The notes under the pieces were generated by a model. That model was not told the DNA's origin and made no database searches. It saw nothing but the letters and a program-made list of their open reading frames with translations. From the NCBI GenBank assembly GCA_019096155.1, contig JAHCVI010000001.1, positions 7,254,001-7,318,000 on the forward strand: 64,000 nt of DNA, in the 5' to 3' direction. The position numbers were made by a program, and so were the translations under genes. The stretch is from Staphylotrichum longicolle (lineage: Eukaryota > Ascomycota > Sordariomycetes > Sordariales > Chaetomiaceae). Shown here piece after piece: positions 44,267 through 56,920 of this stretch; the stretch's first letter is position 1; each line of letters begins with the position of its first letter.

Positions 44267-45207
44267 GTTGACAATGTCGACAGGTCGATGCTGCAACAGG
44301 TTCGTGATTCAGGGGATGGGCTCTGGAGGTGAGCGTGTTCGTCCGTCGGCGGGATTCCAAAAGAATGTGGGAGAGAGCACTGAACTCTCTGTTGGCTGGA
44401 AAGAGTCGCGCAAAGGAGTGTGCGACCTTGTTGGGTTGGTTGGGGTGAAAAAAGCGAGTGACCAACGTGGGTTCAAATGAGGGATGAACCGAACGAGGAG
44501 AGGGATGGGGTGATGAATGAACGGCAGGGCCAGGGCGGTGGAGTCGAGAGGGAAAAGGAGCGAAATGAGCGACCGCCGGGATTGTTTAGCCCAGACCATG
44601 CCAAGCCCAGGGCAGCGGCCGGGGGCGACGCCGCTTGGCGAGATTGCGTCCCCCAAGGAGTGGTGGGCTAAAACATGCAAATTGGGCATGGCGGCTACTG
44701 CAGGTACCGCAGCCAGTCGTGGAGAGGCAAGGATTCCCATCTCAAAGCCCGTCTCAAGTCGAAAGATGTCGCAACTGTCCGCGCAATCCATCCATGGGTA
44801 TCGTAACTCGCAGAAACCCGAAACACCTGTTGGCAACGGCCCTTTCCCCGCGACCTTGCTCACGCTTTTTTTTGTTGTGGAGAGAAAATCGAAGCAGCAC
44901 ATCCCACCGATAGCGACCTGGACAACACACTCACAATCACAGCTTGATTCCCAATTGAGGTCGGCCACTTTCAGAGCCAAGGCATGCCAACCAGTTGCCA
45001 AGACGACCATGATTGCGCGGGAAATGGCCAGACCGTCTCCCGCACTTTACTCTTTCAAGTTTCGGCAGCGTTGATCGTCGATCTTCGACGAAGAACCGGA
45101 AAGTCGACAGCTCCAGATGACGTTGCCTCCCTGAGCCTCCTTCGTATTGCAGCTGCTGCACCTCTTTCAAAGTGGCGGTTCAGGGCGCCTGTTGCCGGAG
45201 ACGGCGG

Positions 45208-45221
45208 GCTCCACGTGGAGC
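45208..45221. promoter_or_regulatory. 14-bp palindrome GCTCCACGTGGAGC with E-box core
   Basis: The palindrome is perfect and centred on CACGTG, the site of bHLH factors such as Cbf1/Pho4-type regulators. It is 942 bp upstream of the SUN-family start codon. The link to that gene is unproven. Confidence 0.3.
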
Positions 45222-45698
45222 TGCCAGGGTTGGCTCCACGGGCTGTGCGATGCAGGAACAGCGGGAGCCCGTTCTGCGGATTGCAGGTTCGCAGCGTGCT
45301 CCTGGCCTGCATCCTCCCACAGGGTGCCTGACTAAACCGCTTTGGGCTAGCCAAGGGGTCGTCTGCCCCAGAGGGTGCCTCACCCGAGCCGTTGGGGCTC
45401 GAGGCCTGCAAACACGACTGGCTGGTTTGCTTTTCGATGCTGACTCGAGTCTCGAACTCTAGATCCTGTTCTTTTTCTTCTCAAGTTTCTTCAACAAGGT
45501 GCTGACATGAACTGACATGGGCCCCCTCAGTCCCGTCACGATCGCCACTGGTTTCCGGCGGAACAAGCAAGGCACAGCACCCTTCGGCCCGTTCGGCTTC
45601 AAGCTTCAGGGCTTCAACCTCTGTCCCTGATTTGACCATGGCCGTGGGCTCGGATCGGCAGTACTTTGTTTTCCACCCCCTGGTCCTGCCCTGGTGTC

Positions 45699-45740
45699 AT
45701 GTCTGTCACTGTCACTGTTGCTGTCACTGTCGCTGTGACT
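45699..45740. repeat. Short tandem repeat of CTGTCACTG / CTGTCGCTG units
   Basis: About five imperfect copies of a 6-12 bp CTGTCACTGT-type unit. It is non-coding in any supported gene. Confidence 0.5.
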
Positions 45741-48700
45741 CGTTGATTGGCACTGCAGGGAAATGCCCCAGAGGGAGAGAGACCTAGGCCCGTGGTGTTG
45801 ATCCCCGTCTGTTTGTTAATGCGGAGCGCCTGCCGTGTTTTGGCCCGCTTCTCTCCAATTGAACGGCGAAACACGGCATTCTGCCTGAAAGTGCCAGTAA
45901 TTGACGAACCACAAACTTTGAGTCCTCGGCCATAGCATTGGCAAGGTTCAGACAAGGTTCTGGCAACCTGAGGCCGGACGAGGGAGTGTGTATACGACGG
46001 CAATGCCACACGACGGCATCTAGACTCGAAAAATCAGGTGGATAACTACTCGTGTGAAAGGTTTGTTCAGCATCTTTTGCTCTAGGGGTGCTGTGGGCAG
46101 CATCGCAAGCCCCGATGGCGCCACCGGGAGACTCTCCCTTGCTCAGGATCTCCCGGGCTGGCGCCGACCATCACAACCCCGTACGCAGCAAGGGACGGCG
46201 CAACGGAACCGCCAAGTAGCGAAAGAGCGATGTCTTCGCGAAAACTTCGCTCCGAAACTCGGACAATCCCTGACCGGCTTCCCAGGGCTAGAAGCAACTC
46301 GAGTTCTGTTCTCGATCCTGTTCTCGATCTGCTCCGTCCCATCCCATGTACAGGGAGCATCATTCCACGAGCACGGTATCTGGGGCCCGGCGTGGGGATT
46401 TCCGCCACATTGCCAGGTAGTGTCTGGGACGATGCTCAATGTCACGTTTAGAGCCGTGTTAGTGTTCTGGGCTCTCTCCTCGAAGCCTGGCACTTGCTCG
46501 TCCGGCGGCGATTTCATCATCCCAAGTCTGGCTTGTGCCATGCCGACTCACACGAGATTCTCCGTGGCATAGTTGGATGGGAAATCCGAAATCATGTCAT
46601 CTCTCGACGAGTTCACCTGTCAGACGGGCGTGCTGGACGGTACTCACAGTCACCACACGGGAGTGAGCATCCTCTGTGTACATAGTACCTCATTTACATC
46701 TCGTACTACAAAGGAACAACATGTCCGACACTGAGTTAGTACTCTCGTGTTGCTTGGTGTCTGTTTCTGTCCGCCATTTTATCAGAGATTACTTGCCTCT
46801 CTCCTTGTGTGCTTTCCTTTTGCTTCTCAGCAAGTTCACCGACGTCGGCAGGACCGAGTTGACGCGAGGAGTGACAGGAGTTCTGAGTGCCATGCCGGAC
46901 TCCTCGACGCAGCTCGGTCTTCAGCGGACTAGTTCAATGGCAGACCATTTCCACTCAAACTCGGCTCATGTCTGTCTCCGAGGATTTGTTTCTAGGCCTC
47001 CTCCTGTTGCAGTGCTATTAGTTTGTGGAAGAGGCTTTCCAACCGGCCATCCCGCCGCCTGCAACATGACAACTCAGGGGTTTACATTGGATGGCGTGTT
47101 GCTTCCTAAGGTTCCCTACAACAATTTTGTGCGTAGTCGAGCGCAAAGGCAACAAAAGCTCTCATCTTAGATACTCCAGGCTAGAGAGCACTTCGTTCAC
47201 TCAAGCAAAACAACACGCTCCCCAGGCAGATTATCACTCAGGGGCGCCGCTCACGCCAACTCCCCGCTTAACACTGGTAACTGCCGGGAGTGAAGTGGTA
47301 TACACAATCAGATAAGGTTGTGCGGAGATGAATGCGGCGCCCGTATTCACGGAGAGCCCCTCGGACGACCCGTATTTGTGCGATACCCCATATTTACGGA
47401 CTTCGATGATCTAGAATCCCGTCTACCTTATCGTTACTGTGCTGTGCTGTGTAGGGCATCTCGTTGTGGAGGGTTCGGATCAAGGCGAATAGGAGGCTGA
47501 GATGTTCCTGGGTTGAAGTGCGAAGTGGGCTGGCTTGTAAACTGGGGCAGCTGAGCGAGCAGCAGAGGCAACCGGGCAAGGCCCACTTACTGTGTTGGCA
47601 GATGTTGATGCAGAAACACGCCCATGCAAGAAAAGGAAGGTAGTGTTATACCTTTGCAGCTCGCACAGGAAGCTCGTTGGCCCCTGTGAGAGATTTAAGA
47701 CCCAAAGCGTTGGTCAGCTTTTTCGCACGAGGCTGTCCGGAGGCAGCTGGAACATGAGCAGACGGAGAGGCTCGACAGTCTCATTCGTTGACTGAGGGAG
47801 GTGACGGGCGAGGGCTTCGGCCATTGAGTGACGCGCATTGAGCTCGGCGTTTCTCATGGCGATCTTTGAGTCCAAGAGCCTGGCAATCGGCCTCGTCCGA
47901 AAGGGGAAACCAGGTGCTGGTGCTCTTGGTGCCTCGAACCGGGAGGGATCTTTCATGCACTGGCAAACTGGTTCCGCGCGGGAGCACCCGTTCGGTCCTC
48001 CCGTTGCAGAGTCTGGAAAACAAGACGAAAGACCTTGGGCTCCGCAAAGATGGCTTGAATGGAGACGCCAAACCCGACCACGCATTCCATCCTCCACAGT
48101 TAGGTAGGAGAAGGGTGAAAGTGCCACAGCCGGGTCTGTCGCCCGAGGGAGGTGACGCTCACAGGTTGCGTGTGTGGTGGGATTGCGCCACTGCCATTCG
48201 TGTTAAGAGCGACTCGCGGCCCCACTCCAGTGCCCCAGCCCAGCCCAAACAACTCCCTGACCCACCGCTGTTGTCCCTCTCTGAACCAGTCTCAGCCAAT
48301 TCTGAGGTCTTGATTCGACCTCTCAGCACCGCCACTGCCCCGATCAACCAGACCGGGCAATGTGAAGATGAGGGAGCTGAGTGTGCCCCGTAAGCAGTAA
48401 CCACGAATGGCAAAACGAAGCGGCGGCTTGACCGCCCAAAGGGTGCTAGCGCGGCAAGGCTGGGCCAGCTGCGAAGCAGTCCACTGCACCAAGCAGCGCT
48501 GGATGCACCACAGTTTCTGGCAGAAGCGGGCTTGAGACTGGCGGGAGCCTGGCTGGAGACTGGCTGGCGGGCTCAGGCAGGGCAAGCAGCATGTCGGACG
48601 AAAGCTTGGACCCCCCAAGTTCACGCTTAACAGGCGTCAGAGCGCCTTGGCGTGCGCCCTCGGCGATCCAAGTGGGGCGTGGGAGGCTTGCCCAGCTGCT

Positions 48701-49158
48701 GCGCCCATTTTTCTCCCGCTGCCCCCGTCGCCTCACAGCCTTCTTCCCTCAACTTGAGGCTGCCCTGCCTTTTCTCACGACACGTCCTCGCACTCGCAGA
48801 AGCACACCCACCACCCGGATGCTGGTTGCAGACACGGTCTGACAGCAATTGAATGCAGCTCTGCCAAAAGTCCAATCCGTAGTTTCCCACTAATCCGCCC
48901 TTTTGTGCTGGCGACCTCGACATTTACAGCGCCCCGTTAGAGCTGGCATCCCGTCGGCTACGCACCCGGAAGCTCTCGCCACGATCTTCAGCCACACACC
49001 ACACATCAGAGCCTCGAACACCCCCATCAACCCGCCGACGTCACGGAGCCGCCGGCGACGCTGTAACTGTGGCAGGAGTGTATTCGGCGACCCGAGAGTA
49101 GTCTCCCCGCCCTGCACGCTTTGGCTCGACCCCCCGGCCTCGTTCTCGTCTCGCCGCC

Positions 49159-51011
49159 ATGGCCTCGGACCGGGGCCCCACCGCAGCAGAAGCTCCGCGC
49201 CCGCCGTCCGCCCCGACAGTGCCGCAGCCTGCACCAGCTACCTTCCAGGGAATTCCGGACCTGACCCGGCAGAAGTCGCTCAAGCGTGCGCGAGAGACGA
49301 CGCCGACCTCGCAGGAGCCCTTGGTCTCGGGTGGCGACATCTCGCCATCCAAGATAGCACGGCTGGTTGGGTTCGCAAGGCAGTCGCATCCGAACCCCGC
49401 GGGCGAGGCTGCCGAAGACGACGGAAGCAGGAACGAAGAGGAGGAGGATCACCACCAGCTTGCGCAGCTAGAACACGGCGGACACCAGCCCTCGACAGAA
49501 GACCTGATGTCGGGTGTCGCGGCCGAGATGAACCGCCCGCAGGACGCGCCAGACACGGTGCACTCCGAGATTGAAGCCGCTGCCGCCGCTGCTGCAAGGG
49601 CACTCAGCTCCGTCACCATTCCCACGGGCCATATCGCCGGCGACGACCTCCACGAAGTGAGTCCGCAGAGCGGCACAAGCGGGGCGAGCCTCGAGGACGG
49701 AGAGGCCCACGTGGTCGACAGCCCTGGGGCCATGGATGTTGACCGCAACGACGACGGCCTGTATGCGCCACAACCAGAGGCCCAGATGGAGGACAAGACA
49801 GGAGGCTCTCTTTCATATCCTGGGGCCATTCCAACCCCCGGTCATCCTCAAAGAGTCATGAGCATGCCCATGCCCAACCCGCAGTCTCCCACCCTCGACC
49901 TCGGGCCGCGCTCGCCGAACTCTAACAAGAAGCACAAATGCCCCTACTGCGAAACAGAATTTACTCGTCACCACAACTTGAAGAGCCATCTACTCACACA
50001 CAGCCAGGAGAAGCCATACCTCTGCCAGTCCTGCCAGATGCGGTTCCGCCGGCTCCATGATCTCAAGCGCCACAGCAAGCTGCACACGGGCGAGAAGCCT
50101 CACGTCTGCCCGAGCTGCGACAGGAAGTTTGCCCGCGGGGATGCGTTGGCGAGACACAGCAAAGGAGCAGGTGGCTGCGCGGGCAGGCGCCAGACGATGG
50201 GTTCGTTTGGCCTGAAGGATGGCTACGACGGCGCAGACAGCTCTGCCATGTCGGGAGATCTGTATGAGGGCGGGGGAGAAGACATGTCGGACGGAGAGCG
50301 GCGGCGTCTCAGCATGCCGAGCATCAAGGCTCCACACGTTGTTGGGCAAGCAGGGCAAGGGCTACGGCGGCGGCCATTCCAACACGTACCCACCGGTAGG
50401 GCCACGACCTGGCGCCGCCGGGACTTTATCCCCCCAACGTCGACCGTGCTCGTCGAGCTCCAACACATCCCCCAGCATGCCTAACAGCCACACACCACAA
50501 ACGAGCATCTCGTCCCGCTGACGGGCGGCTCATCTCTGTACTCACAAAGCCACAAACTGAAAAACCCCCAAAACGCTGGGCGGCTGGCGCAGCAGGGCCA
50601 ATCCACATAGCCTGTCTCCAGTATGTCACCGGCGGCCAAGCAAGCCGCCTGGCTCTCTCAGTAGACCGAGCCGCTGCAGGGCCAGGCAGCACGCGACAGC
50701 GCCGCGCCGCGCGCGCGCGCGCGACGAGCGGCGCTGCTGCCGCTGCCCAGGGCGCCGCCGAGAACAACGGCCTTGGCGCGCCAGACACCACGATGTGGGC
50801 GTACTTCCAACACTTGGAAGGGACGGTCAAGCGGCTTACGAACCAGGTGGAAGCCGAGTCGAGGACCAAAGCGCAGCTCATGGAGAAGCTGAACGCGCAC
50901 GACCAGCACATCGCGGCGCTGACGGCCGAGGTGGCGGCGTTGCGGCAGCAATTGGCCGCGCCGCCACAGGAGGAGACCTCGCCTACCGAATCGGCCCCCG
51001 CTCAGCAGTAG
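49159..51011 (+). CDS. C2H2 zinc-finger transcription factor, C-terminal third broken by frameshifts
   Basis: The open frame 49159-50484 codes 441 residues. Its zinc-finger block (about residues 260-345) has three fingers: CPYCETEFTRHHNLKSHLLTH, CQSCQMRFRRLHDLKRHSKLH, and a C2HC third finger CPSCDRKFARGDALARH before GGC. The upstream half is acidic and Ser/Pro-rich. The frame then ends early, but recognisable pieces of the same protein continue in other frames: GKGYGGGHSNTYPPVGPRPG, GLYPPNVDRA, SSNTSPSMPNSHTPQTSIS and PLTGGSSLYSQS. Last comes a coiled coil at 50793-51011 (MWAYFQHLEGTVKRL ... ALTAEVAALRQQL). At least five frame changes are needed between 50344 and 50790; two fall on GGG runs (50344-50346 and 50420-50422). 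This is sequencing error or decay. It resembles Azf1-type fungal factors, but the orthologue is not certain. Confidence 0.78.
50708..50723. repeat. (CG)8 run inside the frameshifted zinc-finger gene
   Basis: Eight CG dinucleotides occur in a row, in a very GC-rich stretch that lies in the region where the reading frame of the C2H2 gene is lost. Such runs are prone to slippage and base-calling error. Confidence 0.8.
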
Positions 51012-52624
51012 GACGCGAGGGCGCGGTGGTTTGAGCTCTAGGGGAGGCAACCAGTTTGGAAGACTGCCGGCTTACTTCTGGCACTTGTGACACTTTTGGG
51101 GGGAGCATGTTTTGTACTTTTAGATATATCTGGGCCTGTTTCCGGGGTTTATTTGGCGGGCGTTGGCATGGCAGGGCAGGGCAGGTTCGGGAATCAAAAA
51201 GAGGGCTGCCTATAGGCGTTTGCTTTTGACGGGGCGTGATACTGGACAGGACTACCCTGGGTGAGATAGCTTTACAGAGAGATATTTTGGTCTTAATTGC
51301 TGAACGGTAATCGAGCAGGCACTTGCAGTCGTCACGCCTACTAAGTGGGATATTTTGGTGGGATGATTGGGCTACGAGCTGGACGCAAATCACTTTCTCC
51401 CGATGCAGCGTGGGGCTATCCTGTTGCGACACTGGCTCACTGGATATTCCGAGGGCATTGTTCACATGGGTTCGACAACGCCTCACACTGACAGAAACAC
51501 ATGGTTTGTTAATTGTGGCGCATTTGACTGGCCGCGATGTCTTGCCTGACGCATGGGATCGTGGGTGTTGTTGCGCATCGCAGTCGAGCTGGCGTCATAG
51601 ACTACGGATACACTGCATTAATTACTACATTGCTACAATTGGTGCAGCATTCCGGTCGTCGAGGAACCCAAAAACTCAGAGCTCGTATCCGATAAGCGGC
51701 TTGCAGAGATGCCCATTGCGCGCCGTGGGGGTCACGAAACTCAATATAACTTCTCTTTCATTTCCATACAAGAGATTGTTCGCACGTACGGACTGAAACC
51801 GTTCTTTCCTTCTCGTCAAAGGACCCCCTAAATGGTATCGGATGAGTTGAACTCTGGTCTCCTCCCATCTGGGCTTGGCGATGGATCTTGCACATGACAA
51901 AACGGCAGCTGCAGCCAGCCACAGTTCCCACACCGCGGCTGCCCCACCTCGTAACGTCATGAGGCACCTTCCCCGGCTCACAGGTGGAATGCCTCCCTCT
52001 TGTGGCAACTGCAGCAGGCGGCGACTTGCTCCCTTGTGCCGCACCGGCCCGACGCAGACTCGTGGCAGAGTGACGGGACCTCCCCAGGAACCAACAGCAA
52101 CTGTGAGCCAAGCAGACCAGGCGGGCAGTGGGCGTCCATCCCATCTGACAACGGCAACTCGTACCTGATTCCGTAATCTACATACTCCGTACTGCCAAAT
52201 GCGTGCACGATAACCAGCACCCACCTCCCTGTGGTACATTTGAAGCACCTTCCAGATTGCCCCCGTCGGCCCAGCGAAACCCAGCGACCCAGCACAGAGG
52301 CGCCTCCCTCGGCGGGTACTGTACCTGCACCCCCGCCCAAGCCGCCGTTTCCATCCACATTCCAGCGCCGAGCATCGCGCCACAACCACCCACTCACTGC
52401 GTCCCCGGTTCTTTCCCAACCGACACGAGAGAGATACCGCGATCCCCCATACCCGTCCCCCACCTTCCGCGGGCCGTGGCCAGAAGAAGCTTTGGCCGCC
52501 ATGTCTGCCCCGGATCTCGTCGCAGGTGAGCAGCCCAACAGGCATTTCCAACTTAGCTCTCCCGCGGCCCGCCGTCGCAAACAGCACCCTGTGAAAGCTC
52601 GCAGAGTCCAGTTAGGTTGTCGCC
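51012..52624. other. Intergenic region between the C2H2 factor and DGAT2
   Basis: 1.61 kb between two plus-strand genes. It holds the zinc-finger gene's 3' UTR and the DGAT2 promoter. A 303-codon ORF on the minus strand (51676-52587) has an unconvincing Arg/Trp/Gly-rich composition and no domain, and is not counted. Confidence 0.5.
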
Positions 52625-54266
52625 ATGGCCAGACGCAGGGGCCCACGGAAAAGGGGCCCGCTTAAGAAGGGACCCCAGGCGGTGCCTCGAAGCCGAGACA
52701 CAGACCAGCCTATTGACACAGACATAGCTCCCCATGTGTCTGCCACAGACGGCACCGTGACGCCCACCAAAGACATCTCTGAGAAGGTAAGTGGCTCGTC
52801 TCGGGCCAGAAGTCTCATCTCCGCCTCAAGGGTGGTGCGGGTTAACACCACGGACACAGAAGATGGATGTCGACATGGCCGCAGTCACTGACTCGCCCCC
52901 ACCCCCGTACAAGAGAGCTAGCATTGTGCACTGGGCCGACTTGACCGAGTCCACCGGGGAGATTGCCGAGAAGGAGGCCGACGACATTTCGTCCCTCGGG
53001 GCTTCGGAGCACGTCGACCTTGTCGAGAGCACTGAGAATCATTCACAGAACGGGAGCTCTCGGGGCTCCGTGACTGCTGGCAAGCCAAAGTCGAATGGGC
53101 TGGCTCGGCCGGATGGTGGCCTCGGACGGCCCTTGCACGCAGGAACCAAATCTACTACCGACTACCCCCCTCTCGACGACGCTGCCGGCAGGAAGGCAGC
53201 AGCTCGGGAGCGGGAGCGGATGAACGCGTATAGGGCAGGCAGCATCCGGTTTGCCCCCTGGAACATACCCTACCGGCGCCGCCTGCAGACGGTGGCCGTG
53301 CTGGCCCACTCGCTGAGCATCGCCGTGACCTTTTCCTTCTTCTTCTTCCTCTGCGCCAACCCGCTCCTCTGGCCCATCCTCATCCCCTACCTCCTCCACA
53401 TGCTCCTGTCCAAGTCGGCCGTCGACGGCCGTCTGCGCGCCCGGTCGGAGCGCTTCCGCCGTTCACCCATCTGGAAGTTCTTTGGCGAGTACTTCCCCGC
53501 CGAGCTGCACAAGACGCACGGCCTGCCCCCGACGCGCAAGTACATCTTTGGCTACCACCCGCACGGCATCATCTCGCACGGCGCCTTCGCCGCCTTCGCC
53601 ACCGAAGCGCTCGGCTTCTCGGAGAAGTTCCCCGGCATCACCAACAGCCTCCTCACGCTCGACTCCAACTTCCGCATCCCCCTCTACCGCGACTACATCC
53701 TCGCCCTCGGCATCCAGTCCGTCTCCAAGGAGTCGATCCAAGCCATCCTCACGCGCGGCGGGCCCAACGGCGAAGGGATGGGCCGCGCGGTCACCATCGT
53801 CGTCGGCGGCGCGCGCGAGTCGCTCGAGGCGCAGCCGGGGACCATGCACCTCGTCCTCGCGCAGCGAAAGGGCTTCGTCAAGATGGCGGTGCGCACGGGC
53901 GCCGACCTGGTGCCCGTGCTCGCGTTTGGCGAGAACGACCTGTACGACCAGCTCAGCCCGCAGCGCCACCCGACGCTGCACGCGCTGCAGATGTGGGTGC
54001 TGCGCACGCTCAAGTTCACGCTGCCGTTCCTGCACGGCAGGGGCATCTTTAACTACGACGTCGGGCTGATGCCGTACCGGCGGCCGCTGAATATCGTGGT
54101 CGGGAAGCCCATCCCCGTGCGGCAGGCGCGGTCCGAAGGCGAGGTGGACGCCAAGGAGGTGGATCGGCTGCATGCGCAGTATGTGGGCGAGCTGGAGAGG
54201 ATGTGGGAGGTGTATCGCGGCGTGTTTGCGAAGGAGAGGAGCGAGGAGATGAGGGTTATTAGATAG
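52625..54266 (+). CDS. DGA1: Diacylglycerol O-acyltransferase, DGAT2 family (Dga1)
   Basis: Catalyses the last step of triacylglycerol synthesis, joining acyl-CoA to diacylglycerol at the ER and lipid droplets. Exons 52625-52786 and 52860-54266 give 522 residues. The N terminus is long and hydrophilic, with a basic start (MARRRGPRKRGPLKK), as in fungal Dga1. A hydrophobic hairpin follows (TFSFFFFLCANPLLWPILI). The active-site motif YHPHG is at about residues 286-290 in IFGYHPHGIISHGAF. Further family motifs are VVGGARESLEAQPGTMHLVL, VPVLAFGENDLYDQ and LPYRRPLNIVVGKPI-like (MPYRRPLNIVVGKPI). The stop follows EEMRVIR. The intron carries a GTAAGT donor and an ACACAG acceptor; an in-frame alternative start at 52863 exists but would drop the basic leader. 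Confidence 0.94.
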
Positions 54267-56920
54267 GCCGTTTGTATGTTTATCTTGTTGGAGATGGGTC
54301 GTCTTGTATCTTCTATCATGTTGGAGATGGTGTGTGTGTTTGTCTGCGTGTGTGTGAGTGTGTAGAGAGTGGTTGATGGAGAGAAGGTTGGGTGATGAGG
54401 TGGTGTGCGGGGTGGTCCGGTGGTGTACTTGTGCTGATAAAAAAGGGGGTTGTAGGAAAGGTTCAGTATCCTAGCCTGGTAGTACCTACATCGTACTTGT
54501 TGGGTGTGTGATGGTCTCGGATACTACTAGGAAACTTGGGTCTTGTTTAGGGGTGACTGATGGCAGGTTCTGGAGGAATGCTTATGGTGTCCTACCTGGA
54601 TGCTGCGAGCAGGTTGCGGGATATCGTTGTGGTGTTTTATGTTTTACCCGGATGTTCCTGTCTTATTTCTAGGGTATTGGGAGTTACTGACAGACGGGCG
54701 GGGATGAGGCTGCAGTTGTAGGACTCGAGGCCTGTTCTGTTGTATGCTAAGTCACTTAACAATGTGGGCGGCGTGTATTGAACAACAACAACAAACCTCT
54801 TCTTGCATCTGCTGGCATGGGATGTAGGTTGTGGGTTGGGTGTCGTCTCCGAGTGGTGGGAGGTCTACTGTTGCTCGCCTACTACGACGCCACCTCGGTA
54901 GCTGCTTTGGTGGGATCATCATGGGAGGCCGTGGTGGTCCTTCAATGTTGGGGGAGGGGGGGTGATGGTAGTGTGTGGGCAAGCGGCGGGTTGGGAAGAG
55001 CCGAGATGGGAGGAGGGAAAACTAGGTAGGTACCTAACAAGAGTGGTGACAAGGAAGCAGTGTTCCAACTCGACCTTTTTTATAAGGTCGTATCTATCCT
55101 CTGGTATATTACGGTCTGGTTCCGAGGGCATCATGATGACACGAAAGCGGCTCAAGCAGTGTTGCAGAAAAGGGGGGCTTGTGATGATGAGTTTGGCGTT
55201 ATGGCATGTAAGTAGACGATTGATGCATGTAGTCACTGGGGAACCAGGAAGCCGTGACGATGATGTTGCATCTAATAAACCAATTTTGCACGCAGCTACT
55301 GTGGGAGACGAGGAGAGCCTGATAGTGAAGGTCTCGTTTGTGGTTCGTGTGATAGAAAGTGGGTGACTGTCCACCCGGCTGTTCTCTTTACTTTAGGGTT
55401 ATGGAATGGTTTGAAGGTTTTGGTGATGATTGGGCAAAGCAGGGTTGCCGTGGCAGGAATCGGTGTTGTTTGTTTGGGGGGTGATTCAAGGACATTATGT
55501 GTCTCAGTTGACTCTTCTGTGGAAATGATGTTGCTCCGCTGGAACTTACTTTTTTTCTTCTTTTCTTTTTTGGTTGGATGAATCCTTGAGTTTGGCGATA
55601 CCTGCAATTTTTACATGGATAAAAAAAGGTTAATGAGAGGGAATTGCTGGGATCTGTGCGTGGGTGTTGGTGACTTGGGAAGGCCATTCAGTGGCCGGCC
55701 AGTTTTTCCAGTTGGCTCCCTTGTTTGGCCTCTTGGACTTGAAACGGTCTGCTGAATGAGCAGTTGGAATCTTTTCACTGTTTTGACCAGGAGCAACAGG
55801 TTTGGGAGAGTGAATGAATACGGCCATGGTCAAGGATCTTGTTGGGGTCTGTGTAAGTGCATCATTGCCCTTTCCAGAAGTAGCAAGGACATAAAGTTGA
55901 TCTGTCTTTTATTCCATTTTTTATTCTAGTTTTGATCGTAAACGGAAACATTGCAGAAAAGACTGCTGTCCCCTGTCAAAGTTCTTGTGCCTGTCCAACT
56001 GGTGGCATGATCCCATTCCTGCTCCTGGAGTCCCCTGGAAGAGACAGCCGGAAACACGGCACGGTCTCCGGCTCAAAAGCTCCAGCTGAAGGAGCGGGGT
56101 GGGGAACCAAGCCACCTACCTCACTCGGGCATCTCTATGTCTTCGTATTGTCCAGGTTTGCGTCTGCCCGTCCTGCAGCCGTCTCCGCCCGCATGGGATT
56201 CTCTCGCTTAGATTTGCTGGTTCGGTGGATTGACAGAACGGGGCTGGGATTCTGAATTCTAGGCAAAGTCACGGTGCGTCTTACCTCTAGCTACCCTCCC
56301 CCAGTCAACAGCGTCTACCGAGATGCGGTACTCGATACACGGATGGAGTTGAGGTGACAATGCTGAAACATGGTTGCAGTGCTCGCTTGGCATGGTTTGC
56401 ATGTCATTGACCTTCTCGTGGGCATGGCGCGCCCCAAGCCCGGGCAGAGACCCTGGCAGCCGCCGTGGATGGGATATGGCGCGATAAGCGCAACCGACGA
56501 GGAGGATGTCCAGGGAGAGTCGACTGACAGGGTGGTTGACAAGGGGACGGGTTGCGTTCTGTGGCAGAGGCAACCGAGGGCTCGCGCTGTGGTTGCTTTG
56601 GTCTTCTTGGCTCTCATAGGAGTCGCGGTGCAGGTTGGGGTTTGGTTGCTTGCGTCAAGGGCGAAAGGGGGCGTCGAGGCGGTAGGTCCAATTTTGCTAC
56701 TCGTTTCTCATAACTTCTTATTCTCTGGCTTGATACTATGCCACACGTCTTTGTTGGCTGTTCGAGTCTCGCCGTGGCCTCTGTTCCGTCACACAACTCC
56801 ATGCTGTGTTAGACCACCTCCTCATGACTCCTCTCACCGACATCTACCCCCTTTCCCTTACCAGACAGCCCATCATGATCTTTCTACTACCAATGGTCAC
56901 CGGTGTCCTGCCTGTTCACT
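54267..56920. other. Long intergenic region between DGAT2 and the esterase
   Basis: 2.65 kb between two plus-strand genes. GT-rich low-complexity sequence lies at about 54330-54365, next to the DGAT2 3' end. Many GGT/GTG-rich short ORFs occur, none with a domain (56370-56942 is the longest on the plus strand). The last few hundred bases are the probable promoter of the esterase. Confidence 0.5.

Larger units (their letters stand above)
44267..49158. other. 4.9-kb divergent gap between the SUN gene and the C2H2 factor
   Basis: This is among the longest gaps in the window. It holds a 14-bp palindrome with an E-box (45208-45221) and a short CTGTCACTG-type tandem repeat (about 45699-45740). ORFs up to 172 codons (46054-46572, 46676-47170) lack domains and have equally open opposite strands. 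The final 250 bp are probably the 5' UTR of the zinc-finger gene. No RNA gene or transposon is recognised. Confidence 0.45.

Noticed and set aside
42794..44332. 512-codon plus-strand ORF
   Set aside because: It is antisense to the SUN-family gene, with Gly/Arg/Val-rich composition expected from a GC-biased reverse strand.
46676..47170. 164-codon plus-strand ORF with hydrophobic N-terminal part
   Set aside because: Considered as a small membrane or secreted protein, but it has no convincing signal peptide, domain or splice context.
51676..52587. 303-codon minus-strand ORF
   Set aside because: Arg/Trp/Gly-rich with no domain, and it overlaps equally open frames on both strands, so it is not supported as a gene.
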